In this document: positions 17,156-25,098 of the stretch, in pieces
How positions within the stretch are numbered: position 1 is the first letter of the stretch
Layout of the letters: every line of letters begins with the position of its first letter
Origin: Synergistaceae bacterium
GTDB lineage: Bacteria > Synergistota > Synergistia > Synergistales > Aminobacteriaceae
Assembly: GCA_031272035.1 (NCBI GenBank)
Contig: JAISUO010000088.1
Location: 1 to 43,364 of the forward strand
DNA: 43,364 nucleotides
Direction of reading: 5' to 3'
Program-made: the position numbers and the translations under genes
The notes under the pieces: model-generated
The model's input: the letters and a program-made list of their open reading frames with translations, nothing else
Told to the model about the DNA's origin: nothing
Database searches by the model: none

Positions 17156-17458
17156 GTGGGTGTACAGGTGTTGAACTGGGAAAACAGCGTCAGAATATCG
17201 GGAAAGGTTCATTTCCTGAGGGGGCAGTCCGAAGGAGAAAGCGGAACGGGGAAATACGTCCAGTTTGCCATTCGGCAGGAACACGCGTCGGAAGACGGAA
17301 CGACCCGTCGGGATTTTTTGATCGTGCGCGTGTACGACGAGTCTCTTCGTAAATTGCTGCTGGCAAAGCAGGAGGATGACGAAGTGATCGTCGAGGGAAC
17401 GTTGCGTTCATCCCGCGGCAGCGGTGTCAACTACGTCCGTTGCGCCTCTATCGAGTAA
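17156..17458 (+). CDS. Small OB-fold, SSB-like protein (paralogue 2)
   Basis: This is a tandem relative of the preceding gene. Shared blocks in the same order are VRISGKVHFLRGQ, FAIRQEH, DGTTRRDFL and VEGTLRSSRGSGVNYV. The product has about 100 residues from GTG at 17156; GTG at 17168 or TTG at 17171 are alternatives, since no ribosome site clearly decides. Like its neighbour it has no acidic tip. It ends at a strong terminator. Two diverged copies suggest a heteromer or two separate targets; function is unknown. Confidence 0.6.
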   Translation: MGVQVLNWENSVRISGKVHFLRGQSEGESGTGKYVQFAIRQEHASEDGTTRRDFLIVRVYDESLRKLLLAKQEDDEVIVEGTLRSSRGSGVNYVRCASIE

Positions 17459-17474
17459 GTTCAGAATGACCCTG

Positions 17475-17507
17475 AAGGAGGATGGATCAGAACCGCATCC
17501 TCCTTTT
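17475..17507 (+). terminator. Intrinsic terminator after the SSB-like genes
   Basis: AAGGAGGATG (17475-17484) and CATCCTCCTT (17496-17505) form a perfect 10-bp stem with an 11-base loop, and the 3' arm runs into TTTT. Confidence 0.75.
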
Positions 17508-17560
17508 AATTCATCAATTCTTAAACAGACCTTAAAACGGGCAGCGCGTCTCCACTGAGT

Positions 17561-18067
17561 TTAAAGCAGTGTTTTCAGCGCCTTGATAGCCTCTTCGTAG
17601 GCCGGAGCGTTCGTTTGTTCGGAGACAATCTGAACGTAACGGACGATGTTTTGTTTGTCGATGATGAAGATGGACCGCGCCAGCAGGCGCAGCTCTTTCA
17701 TCAGGACGCCGTATCCCCGCCCGAAGGAGGCCTCCCTGTGATCCGACAGCGCCACGGCCTTCTCAATGTCCTTTGTCGCGCAGAAGCGTCCAATTGCAAA
17801 AGGAAGGTCCATGCTGACGTTTAAAACGACCACGTCGCCCGGTTCTTTGGCCGCGTCCTCATTGAACCAGTGAATCTGCAGATCACAGACCGGCGTGTCC
17901 AGTGAAGGCGTCACGGAGATGACTTTGATTTTTCCTTCGAAATCCTTCAGCGTTTTGGGCGTCAGCTTCGCGTCCAAAAGCGTAAAATCGGGGGCCTTAT
18001 CCCCCACCTTCAGCTCATTGCCCTCCAGCGTCATCGGATTACCGCCCATCGTTACCCTGCGTTCCAT
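17561..18067 (-). CDS. tpx: Thiol peroxidase Tpx
   Basis: Tpx is an atypical 2-Cys peroxiredoxin that reduces hydroperoxides using thioredoxin. The 168-residue product has GNPMTLEG near the start, the peroxidatic cysteine in SLDTPVCDLQ (Cys61) and the resolving cysteine in LPFAIGRFC (Cys96), at the spacing seen in E. coli Tpx. The start ATG at 18067 aligns with the family; GTG two codons earlier, five bases after AAGGGG, is a fair alternative. The gene converges with the SSB-like genes and diverges from the sulfur operon. Confidence 0.94.
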   Translation of the reverse strand: MERRVTMGGNPMTLEGNELKVGDKAPDFTLLDAKLTPKTLKDFEGKIKVISVTPSLDTPVCDLQIHWFNEDAAKEPGDVVVLNVSMDLPFAIGRFCATKDIEKAVALSDHREASFGRGYGVLMKELRLLARSIFIIDKQNIVRYVQIVSEQTNAPAYEEAIKALKTLL

Positions 18068-18218
18068 ATTCACTCAAACCCCTTTCTGTACGGCAGTGCC
18101 CTGCAAGTCCGGCAAAACCGTCTCCACGAAAATATAACAGAATATACGACAATACAGGGTCCTTTCAGGCTCCGTATTTTTGCTCAAAACACTGGATTTC
18201 GAGGTATCAGAAGCAATG

Positions 18219-18274
18219 TTGACAACACTAGTCGTTTATGATATTTTAATACATATTATTTTTATAAGTATAAT
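18219..18274 (+). promoter_or_regulatory. Promoter region of the sulfur-acquisition operon
   Basis: The region around 18240-18300 is very AT-rich. Two overlapping promoters are possible: TTGACA (18219-18224) with TATTTT (18242-18247) at 17 bases, or TTAATA (18246-18251) with a perfect TATAAT (18269-18274) at 17 bases. Either would give a short leader ahead of the leader peptide at 18319. Confidence 0.55.
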
Positions 18275-18318
18275 ATTTAATAGTTAATTTATATTTAATT
18301 GACAGCGAGGTGAGCGCA

Positions 18319-18438
18319 ATGACTATTTCTGAAATTGCATCTGTATTGGGACATGATTGGGTTCGACCGGTTCTGTGTATGTGTACGGCGCGCGGATCTT
18401 CGCCCGGGAGAGTCGGCGTCCGGCCGTGTATTCCTTGA
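18319..18438 (+). CDS. Cys-Met-Cys leader peptide (predicted attenuator)
   Basis: A 39-codon frame begins at ATG 18319, four bases after the strong ribosome site GAGGTGAG. It encodes VLCMCTARG at codons 18-26, with cysteine codons at 18376 and 18382 flanking a methionine, and a third cysteine at 18427. The cluster sits directly before the 5' arm of an antiterminator helix, and the stop codon directly before its 3' arm. The operon downstream contains sulfonate-type transporters and cysteine synthase. The peptide itself probably has no function beyond being translated. Confidence 0.72.
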   Translation: MTISEIASVLGHDWVRPVLCMCTARGSSPGRVGVRPCIP

Positions 18439-18479
18439 GAGGGCGAGGATCCCTGTTTGGCCAGGGGTCCTTTTTTTTT
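18394..18479 (+). promoter_or_regulatory. Antiterminator/terminator switch of a sulfur attenuator
   Basis: GGATCTTCGCCC (18394-18405) can pair with GGGCGAGGATCC (18441-18452) over 12 bp with one G-U pair. The same GGATCC is needed for the 5' arm of the terminator stem (18447-18455 with 18462-18470), so the two folds exclude each other. A ribosome held at the leader Cys codons would leave the first arm free and favour read-through; rapid translation would cover it and favour termination. Confidence 0.72.
18447..18479 (+). terminator. Attenuator terminator
   Basis: GGATCCCTG (18447-18455) pairs with CAGGGGTCC (18462-18470) over 9 bp around a six-base loop, followed by nine T (18471-18479). It lies 78 bases before the first structural gene. 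Confidence 0.85.
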
Positions 18480-18557
18480 GCGCTCTTCAGCCCCTGAATA
18501 CCTGAAGCAACTCAATAGTCATAAAATCATGAAACAATAATGAATAAGGAGAATGAC

Positions 18558-19517
18558 ATGATGAAAAGAGCACAGATACCTCTTATCGGGAAAACGGTTC
18601 TGTTTGTTTTTGCATTGGCCGCGGTGCTTTGCGCGTTTTCCGCGCCCGTTCAGGCCGCGCCTGTCAAATTCGTGGTGGCCGACGCGCAGACGACCCATCA
18701 TCTCAACCTGTACGTGGCCAAAGAACTGGGTATTTTCGAGAAATACGGACTGGACGTGGTCATCGAGAACGTGACGGACAACGCCGCCGCACGGGATCTG
18801 GTGGTTTCCGGCGGAGCCGACATCTTCTGGTCCTGCCCCACCGTGGCCATCGCGGCCATAGCCAACGGAGCCCCCATCAAAACCATCGCCCAGGTCAAAC
18901 GGCCCTGCACGTCGGTGCTGCTGGTGGAGCCAGACTCTCCCATCAAAACCTTCGCGGACCTGAAAGACAGGGAAATCGCCGGAATCTCTCCCACCTGCGA
19001 GGCAGTCATCTCCCTGACGGTGAAAGCCAATGAGGCCGGAGGGGCGTTCAACCTGCAAAAACTGGCAGGCGGTCCGGCCATCGCGGCGCTGAAAGCGAAA
19101 AGCGTGGATGGCGCGATACTGGAAGAACCCCACGTCAGCATCGCGGAGCTGCAGGGGTACAAAGTAGTGTTCCCGGATGTTTCCGCCAAAATTCCGTGCC
19201 GCACCATCAACGTCAGCGACAGGGTTCTGGCCGCCAATACCGAAGCACTCAGGGCTTTTGTAAGGGCCGTGGACGAGGCGGACAAAATCATCCTCGCAAA
19301 CCCCGTCGCGGGCAACATCGTGGACATCGCCGTGCGCTACACCGGCGCGCCCAAAGAAGCCATCATTCACGGCAACAACCGCCTGAAGTTCACGAACATT
19401 CTGGACACAGCTGGGCTCAAACTTCTGGGCGACGAACTGGTACAACTGGGAAACATCAAAGAAAATCCCGGAGAGAAGCTGTTCGCCGAGGCTTTCAGGG
19501 GCGTCACCTGGTGGTGA
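18558..19517 (+). CDS. ABC transporter substrate-binding protein, SsuA/TauA/NMT1 type
   Basis: The 319-residue product has a signal peptide (about 1-33, ending PVQAA) and a periplasmic-binding fold of the sulfonate/nitrate/thiamine-precursor group, with HHLNLYVAKELGIFEKYGLDV near the start, a GGADIFWSCPT ligand loop and LKDREIAGISP. The start ATG at 18558 lies six bases after AAGGAG; the ATG at 18540 has no ribosome site. It is the first structural gene after the attenuator. A sulfur-containing ligand is inferred from the operon, not from the sequence itself. Confidence 0.83.
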   Translation: MMKRAQIPLIGKTVLFVFALAAVLCAFSAPVQAAPVKFVVADAQTTHHLNLYVAKELGIFEKYGLDVVIENVTDNAAARDLVVSGGADIFWSCPTVAIAAIANGAPIKTIAQVKRPCTSVLLVEPDSPIKTFADLKDREIAGISPTCEAVISLTVKANEAGGAFNLQKLAGGPAIAALKAKSVDGAILEEPHVSIAELQGYKVVFPDVSAKIPCRTINVSDRVLAANTEALRAFVRAVDEADKIILANPVAGNIVDIAVRYTGAPKEAIIHGNNRLKFTNILDTAGLKLLGDELVQLGNIKENPGEKLFAEAFRGVTWW

Positions 19518-19553
19518 AAAAAAGCGCGATGTCATGAGAGAGGGCCGCCGGAC

Positions 19554-20534
19554 ATGAACCCGAAGTCAAAAAGACGCTGCGGATTTTTATTGGCCGCGTT
19601 TGCCGCGGCGGTTCTCTTTGGAGTTTACGCGTTCCGTCCGCGGAGCGAACCTCCGTTCCGAATCGGACACAGCGGGGCCAACCTGCCTGCAGCCCTTTAT
19701 CTGGCTTCAGAAGAACAGGACTGGAAACGGGGATTCGAGGCGTCCAGGTTCGGCTCTGGCTCTGACGTGGGGTACGCGCTTCTCTCCGGAGGGCTGGACG
19801 CCGGTTTCGTGGATATCGAAAAGGTCAGGAGCCTGGAAAAACTGCCTGGGTTCGGCAACCTGACCGCTCTTGGCCGCATCACGTTCCCTTACGGCGCCGC
19901 GCTTGTACTGCGAAGGGGGTTGAATTTGCGGCTGAGGGAGCTGGGGAACATCAGGATCGCCGTCACGTCGCCGCAGTGCGTGCTGCTCAGGGCGTTCCAG
20001 AAGGACGCGGAACGGCTGAAGGCGGATATTTCCGGCGTTGTCTACGAATATATGCCTTTTGACGCCATGATTCCGGCGCTGGAGGCGAAGGAGGCCGACG
20101 CGGCGGTCATCAAGGGCGCTTTTGCGGTGGCGGCGCTGCATCAGGGACATTCCATCCTTTATCAGGACTGGGAGGTCAGACCAGGCGACGAGTGCTGCCC
20201 GGCCATCGTGGATCAGGCAGTGCAGGTGCTGCTGGCGCGGAAGGAACTGCAGAAAAAGGGCGAAGAGCTGGTCACTCGCCTCCTGAACGCGGAACAAAAA
20301 GGGCCAAAAGCTCTGAGGCAGGCAATCGCCCGCAGCACTTCCATCCCCCTCGCGCTGCTGGAGGGGCAGCCCGTTCCCGAGTTCAACAGGGCGGACGACA
20401 ATCTTGTGGCCCTTTTGACAGAATTTTTGGACGAGCAGGGCATACGCGTTCCCGACGACGACGACGATGATGAAAAAAACGATGAAGAAAAAGATGGAGA
20501 AAAAGATGACGACGACGGCAAACAGGGGTCTTGA
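19554..20534 (+). CDS. Second substrate-binding-like protein with acidic tail
   Basis: The 326-residue product has one N-terminal membrane segment (about 8-27) with no clear cleavage or lipid site, then a domain that resembles a binding protein of the same broad group: FRIGHSGANLPAALYLASEE, LLSGGLDAGFVDIEKV and LGNIRIAVTSPQ. The last 27 or so residues are almost all Asp, Glu, Lys and Asn. The protein is likely membrane-tethered and may act as a second receptor or as a partner for the first. An in-line position between binding protein and permease supports a role in the same transporter. Confidence 0.65.
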   Translation: MNPKSKRRCGFLLAAFAAAVLFGVYAFRPRSEPPFRIGHSGANLPAALYLASEEQDWKRGFEASRFGSGSDVGYALLSGGLDAGFVDIEKVRSLEKLPGFGNLTALGRITFPYGAALVLRRGLNLRLRELGNIRIAVTSPQCVLLRAFQKDAERLKADISGVVYEYMPFDAMIPALEAKEADAAVIKGAFAVAALHQGHSILYQDWEVRPGDECCPAIVDQAVQVLLARKELQKKGEELVTRLLNAEQKGPKALRQAIARSTSIPLALLEGQPVPEFNRADDNLVALLTEFLDEQGIRVPDDDDDDEKNDEEKDGEKDDDDGKQGS

Positions 20535-20537
20535 ACC

Positions 20538-21362
20538 GTGAGACGTTATGAAACCAGAGGGGCAAGGCTGGTTCTCCGGGAACTGGGGTATTTTCTCAAA
20601 AACGCCCTGGGCAGTATCTTTTCGTGGGAATTTCTCTCCGTTTTCGTGCCTCTCCTGGTTTTATGGGAGCTTCTGCCTCGCTGGGGCGTGGTCCCCAAAG
20701 TGTTGGTCCCGCCTCTCAGCACCGTCGCGGTTACGTTCTGGGAGCTGCTGACCAGGGGCAGGCTGCTGGTTCACATCGCCTGCAGTCTCGGCAAGTTCTT
20801 CCTCGGGCTGGGAATCGCCGTGCTGACGGCCATCCCCACAGGGATTCTCATGGGATGGAACCTGGCGATACGCAAACGGCTGCTTCCCCTGTTCCAGCTT
20901 TTGTCGCCCGTTCCCCCTCCGGCATGGGTTCCCATCACCATCATCATTTTCGGCATCGGCCTGCCCATGCAGACGTTTCTGATCTTTATCGGGGCGTTTT
21001 ATCCCATTCTGTTCAACACGTATCAGGCCGTGAAGGACACGGAACCGCGCTACCTGGGCTCTGCCCGCGTGTTCGGCGCAAGCGAACTGACTTTGATTCT
21101 CCACGTGTATATATGGCACGCCATCGGCTCCATCATCATGAGCGTCAAGACGGGAGTCGCCATGGGCCTGGTGATGCTGGTCATCGCGGAGATGTACGGA
21201 GGCCGCACGGGGCTGGGCTACCTGTTGGTGGAGGCGAAGGAATTTTTCCAAATACCGGTGATGGTGGTCTGCATGGTGGTTCTGGGCGTCATCGGCTGGT
21301 TCCTGATCGAGGTCCTGAAATTTCTGGAACTCAAGCTCTCCGTGTGGAAAGTGGGCCGGTAA
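20538..21362 (+). CDS. ABC transporter permease, SsuC/TauC type
   Basis: The 274-residue product has about six membrane helices of the BPD_transp_1 type. The EAA-like coupling loop reads ARVFGASELTLILHVYI, where the usual Ala-Pro pattern is loose, and a conserved GLGYLLVEAKEFF follows. The start is GTG at 20538, three bases after the previous stop. It should form a homodimeric channel with the ATPase directly downstream. Ligand type rests on context. Confidence 0.87.
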   Translation: MRRYETRGARLVLRELGYFLKNALGSIFSWEFLSVFVPLLVLWELLPRWGVVPKVLVPPLSTVAVTFWELLTRGRLLVHIACSLGKFFLGLGIAVLTAIPTGILMGWNLAIRKRLLPLFQLLSPVPPPAWVPITIIIFGIGLPMQTFLIFIGAFYPILFNTYQAVKDTEPRYLGSARVFGASELTLILHVYIWHAIGSIIMSVKTGVAMGLVMLVIAEMYGGRTGLGYLLVEAKEFFQIPVMVVCMVVLGVIGWFLIEVLKFLELKLSVWKVGR

Positions 21363-21366
21363 CGCC

Positions 21367-22233
21367 ATGATCGAAGCCCGGGGACTCACCAAATTTTTCT
21401 CCATCGTCAACGAGGACCGCACGGCAGACGGGGTGACAGCCCTGCTTTCCGTGTCGCTTAAGATACCCGATGGGGCCATCGTCAGCATTTTAGGCCCGTC
21501 GGGCAGCGGAAAATCCACTTTTCTGGAACTCCTTGCGGGCCTGCAGGCTCCAACGGAAGGAGAGGTGTACATCGACGGCGTGAGGGTGCTGGAACCTCTA
21601 CCGGCCACCCGTAAGGAGATGGAGGATTATCGGCGCAAATATCAGTTTTTGTCTCCTTTGGCCAACGGTTTGTTCCGAGACAGGCCGAAACACGACATCG
21701 CCATGATATTTCAGGATTACGCCGTTTTTCCCTGGATGACCGCGCTGCAAAACGTGACGTTTCCGCTGAAGCTGCGCGGTCTGCCGAAGGAGGGGAGAGA
21801 GGAACACGCCATCGCCTTTTTGAAGAAAGTGGGGCTGGGGGACTCGCTCTCCAAATATCCCTCCCAGCTCTCGGGCGGGATGAGGCAGCGTCTGGCTCTG
21901 GCCCGGGCCCTGGCGGTGGAGCCCAAAATCATCCTGATGGACGAGCCTTTCGCCGCGGTGGACACCATCACCCGGGAGCGTTTGCAGGATGACCTTCTGC
22001 GCCTGTGGCGGGATACGGGCATAACGATTGTACTCGTCACTCACGACACGGACGAGGCTCTCTACCTCTCCGACGAGATCGTGATCTTCTCCCCGCAGCC
22101 CGGCTCCGTGCGGAACACATTCACCGTCGACGCGCCCCGCCCGCGCCGGCGCAGCGATTCTCAGGCACTGAAGCGGCGCATCGACGCGCTGTTCAAATAC
22201 GACATCGACCACGAAAGCGAGTATTCAATATGA
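21367..22233 (+). CDS. ABC transporter ATP-binding protein, SsuB/TauB type
   Basis: The 288-residue product contains Walker [10 protein letters not shown] (43-51), Q-loop [10 protein letters not shown], signature [15 protein letters not shown] (169-182), Walker B IILMDEP (188-194) and a switch histidine in LVTHD. Between Walker A and the Q-loop there is an extra segment of about 35 residues (72-108), longer than in common SsuB proteins. The stop codon overlaps the start of the cysteine synthase gene. Confidence 0.9.
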   Translation: MIEARGLTKFFSIVNEDRTADGVTALLSVSLKIPDGAIVSILGPSGSGKSTFLELLAGLQAPTEGEVYIDGVRVLEPLPATRKEMEDYRRKYQFLSPLANGLFRDRPKHDIAMIFQDYAVFPWMTALQNVTFPLKLRGLPKEGREEHAIAFLKKVGLGDSLSKYPSQLSGGMRQRLALARALAVEPKIILMDEPFAAVDTITRERLQDDLLRLWRDTGITIVLVTHDTDEALYLSDEIVIFSPQPGSVRNTFTVDAPRPRRRSDSQALKRRIDALFKYDIDHESEYSI

Positions 22234-23207
22234 TTGATGAAAAAGGCGGTAGACGGGAAACGCAGGGGTTTTTCCGTGGAAGAATCTACGACAACGTCAC
22301 GGAGGCCATCGGGAACACGCCGCTGGTACGACTGGCAAAAATTGGAGCGGGGCTGCCCGGCGTTATTTTGGGCAAGGTGGAGTCCTTCAACCCCCTGAAC
22401 AGCGTCAAATGCCGCATCGGCGCGGCCATGCTGACGGCGGCGGAGCGGGACGGGAAGCTGAAACCGGGAGGGACCGTCATTGAGCCCACCAGCGGCAACA
22501 CGGGCATCGGGCTGGCGTTCGCCTGCTCCTTCCGCGGTTACAAACTGATACTGACCATGCCCGAAACCATGTCCATTGAGCGACGCAGACTGGCTCGGAT
22601 GCTGGGTGCGGATTTGGTGCTGACCCCAGGCAGCGACGGCATGGACGGCGCGGTGAAGAAGGCGCGGGAACTCACCGCCCAGATCCGGGACAGCTTTATG
22701 CCCCTTCAGTTCGAGAACCCCGCCAACCCTCAGGCTCACCGGGAAACCACCGCCGAGGAAATCTGGCGCGACACGGGCGGCAACGTGGACGTGTTCGTGG
22801 CGGGAGTGGGGACGGGCGGCACCATCACGGGCGTGGGCGAGGTGCTGAAAGCCCGCAGAAAAGACGTGCGGGTCGTGGCGGTGGAGCCGGACGCGTCTCC
22901 CGTCCTCTCCGGCGGACGTCCGGGCCCTCATCGCATCCAGGGCATCGGAGCGGGTTTTATCCCTAAAGTGCTGAACCGTTCCCTGTTGGATGAAATCGTG
23001 CGGGTGACCAACGACGACGCGTTCAACACCGCCCGTGACGTGGCCCACAAAGAGGGTATTCTCGTGGGGATCTCCGCAGGGGCGGCGGTTTGGGCGGCCC
23101 TTCAGCTCGCCGCGCGGGAGGAAAACAGGGGAAAGAACATCGTCGTCATCCTGCCGGACTCCGGAGAACGCTATCTCTCCACCCCGCTGTCGAACGCGGA
23201 AGAGTGA
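22230..23207 (+). CDS. cysK: Cysteine synthase (O-acetylserine sulfhydrylase)
   Basis: The enzyme makes cysteine from O-acetylserine and sulfide with PLP. The 325-residue product has the Schiff-base lysine at 60 in [14 protein letters not shown], the substrate loop PTSGNTG (86-92), the phosphate-binding GTGGTITG and a C-terminal [10 protein letters not shown]. The NSVKCRIG form is typical of CysK rather than CysM. The start ATG at 22230 overlaps the ATPase stop codon as ATGA, and translation is probably coupled. Placing cysteine synthesis between two uptake systems strongly suggests that the imported compound ends up as sulfide or cysteine. No desulfonating oxygenase is present, as expected for an anaerobe. 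Confidence 0.93.
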   Translation: MIDEKGGRRETQGFFRGRIYDNVTEAIGNTPLVRLAKIGAGLPGVILGKVESFNPLNSVKCRIGAAMLTAAERDGKLKPGGTVIEPTSGNTGIGLAFACSFRGYKLILTMPETMSIERRRLARMLGADLVLTPGSDGMDGAVKKARELTAQIRDSFMPLQFENPANPQAHRETTAEEIWRDTGGNVDVFVAGVGTGGTITGVGEVLKARRKDVRVVAVEPDASPVLSGGRPGPHRIQGIGAGFIPKVLNRSLLDEIVRVTNDDAFNTARDVAHKEGILVGISAGAAVWAALQLAAREENRGKNIVVILPDSGERYLSTPLSNAEE

Positions 23208-23274
23208 CAAAGATTAAGAAAAGAAAAGGACATTTTTTACGTAAAGGTCAGGAAAAAATACAGGAGGTTTTATC

Positions 23275-24282
23275 ATGAAAAAAACAGCAATGGCAGTTTT
23301 CGGAAAAACGATGACGAAAGGACGTTTGTTTTTTTCAGGCGTTCTGGTGATATTCGCCGTTCTCACGGCGGGCTTTCTGTCCGCGCTGCCTGCCGCCGCT
23401 TCGGAAGTCGTGGAATTCAGGTATCCCGAATGGGTCTATTACGACCTCATCTATCTGGCGGACGACCTGGGGTACTTCAGGGACGCCGGCGTGAAACCGA
23501 AGTACGTGGGCCAGATAGCCGCCGGTCAGATGATCCCCGCTCTCACCACGGGCGACCTGGACGTGGCAAACCGGCACACGCCCCTGGTGATCGCGGCCGT
23601 GGCGTCGGGCGCGGACATCAAAATTTTCGCGGCAGGCAGCAAGTCCACCCAAAAAGACCCTCACATGAAATACTTCGTGCGCGCTGACTCCCCCATCCGG
23701 TCGATCGAAGATTTCGGGGGCAAAACGCTGGGCATCAACAGCTTCGGCGCGTGCTCCGAGTTCGTCACAAAGAAATACGCCCAGGACAACGGTATCGATC
23801 CGACCTCGATCCGCATGATAACGGCGCCGGACTCGGAACAGGAAGTGCCGCTTCTGCGGGGCGACACCGACGTGGCCATCATTCACCCCCTGTCGTCAGG
23901 GCGGGCCAGCGCCAACACGAAGGACTTCCGCCTCCTGTTCAGCGACTGGGACATCGACGGCGGCATCAGCGGCATGTGCCCCTACTCCGTGAGCGGTGAA
24001 TTCCTGAAAAAACACCCTGACGCCGTAAAAGAACTGACGGCGATTCTCTCCAGAGCCGCTCAGTGGAACAACACCCACCGAGAGGAGGCCCGCCAGCTCA
24101 TGGCGAAGCGGTTCGGCTTCAAGCTCGAAGAGGCCGAGATGTTCGAATTCTACGAAGATCAAAAAATTCCGCTCAGAAACATCGAATACTGGATCGACCG
24201 CCTCGAAGCCGAAAAAAAGATCGCAGCCGGGGAAATCAAGGCGTCTCAGGTGTACACAAACGACTACAACCCCGCAAACTGA
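23275..24282 (+). CDS. ABC transporter substrate-binding protein, TauA/SsuA type (second system)
   Basis: The 335-residue product has a signal peptide (about 1-42, ending PAAAS) and a binding-protein fold: YYDLIYLADDLGYFRDAGV, LTTGDLDVANRHTP and IEDFGGKTLGINSFGA. It differs clearly from the first binding protein, so it likely takes a different ligand. The start ATG at 23275 follows ACAGGAGG. A gap of 67 bases after cysK contains no terminator, so it probably belongs to the same transcript. Confidence 0.84.
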   Translation: MKKTAMAVFGKTMTKGRLFFSGVLVIFAVLTAGFLSALPAAASEVVEFRYPEWVYYDLIYLADDLGYFRDAGVKPKYVGQIAAGQMIPALTTGDLDVANRHTPLVIAAVASGADIKIFAAGSKSTQKDPHMKYFVRADSPIRSIEDFGGKTLGINSFGACSEFVTKKYAQDNGIDPTSIRMITAPDSEQEVPLLRGDTDVAIIHPLSSGRASANTKDFRLLFSDWDIDGGISGMCPYSVSGEFLKKHPDAVKELTAILSRAAQWNNTHREEARQLMAKRFGFKLEEAEMFEFYEDQKIPLRNIEYWIDRLEAEKKIAAGEIKASQVYTNDYNPAN

Positions 24283-24294
24283 AAGTCCGAAAAA

Positions 24295-25098
24295 ATGATC
24301 AAAGTTCAGGCTCGACAGGTTCGTCGGGAATTTCAAATTCGAAACGCCATGGGCAAAAGAGAAACCCTTTCCGTTCTGGAGCATTTCGACCTGGATATTC
24401 ATGAAGGGGAATTTCTCTCGCTCCTGGGGCCCTCCGGCTGCGGAAAAACGACGTTTCTCAACATTCTGGCGGGCCTGGACAGATACGACGGCGGAGAAAT
24501 ACTCGTGGACGACCAGCCCTTGCGGGAACGCAGCTTCAATCGCGGCATGGTCTTTCAAAGCTACGCGCTGCTGCCCTGGAGGACGGTGATCAAAAACCTC
24601 GAAGTGGGGCTGGAAATCCGCCGCGTCGAAAAAAAAGAGCGGAGAAAAATCGCGAGACGCTACCTCGACCTCGTAGGGCTCGCGTCCTGCGAAAATCAGT
24701 ATCCGCATCAGCTTTCCGGCGGTATGCGTCAGCGCGTTGCCATCGCCCGCGTACTGGCCTACCGCCCCGACCTCCTGCTCATGGACGAGCCATTCGCCGC
24801 TCTCGACGCGCAGACGCGGGAAAATCTGCAAATAGAGTTACTGCGCATCTGGGAGGCCGACAAAAAAACCATCCTTTTCGTCACCCACAGCATTGACGAA
24901 GCAATTTTGCTCTCCGACCGGGTCGCGTTCATGAGTTCCCGGCCCGGCAGCATAAAGGAAATCATAGACATCGACCTGCCCCGCCCGCGGACGGAGGACA
25001 TCCGCAACTCGACGGAATTTGCAGGTATCCGGAAAAAGCTGTGGGGTATGCTGCAGGCGGAAGCCGCGCAGATTCAAAGTTACGGAGCCTACTTATGA
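24295..25098 (+). CDS. ABC transporter ATP-binding protein (second system)
   Basis: The 267-residue product is a standard SsuB/TauB-type ATPase: Walker A GPSGCGKTT, Q-loop VFQSYALLPW, signature [15 protein letters not shown], Walker [13 protein letters not shown] and switch VTHS followed by IDEA. It lacks the extra segment of the first ATPase. The ribosome site is weak. Its stop overlaps the permease start. Confidence 0.9.
   Translation: MIKVQARQVRREFQIRNAMGKRETLSVLEHFDLDIHEGEFLSLLGPSGCGKTTFLNILAGLDRYDGGEILVDDQPLRERSFNRGMVFQSYALLPWRTVIKNLEVGLEIRRVEKKERRKIARRYLDLVGLASCENQYPHQLSGGMRQRVAIARVLAYRPDLLLMDEPFAALDAQTRENLQIELLRIWEADKKTILFVTHSIDEAILLSDRVAFMSSRPGSIKEIIDIDLPRPRTEDIRNSTEFAGIRKKLWGMLQAEAAQIQSYGAYL

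Noticed and set aside
18350-18480. Resemblance of GGGTTCGACC near 18359 to a tRNA or tmRNA T-loop
   Set aside because: No acceptor stem, CCA end or D-loop partner can be found; the sequence lies inside the leader peptide and attenuator.
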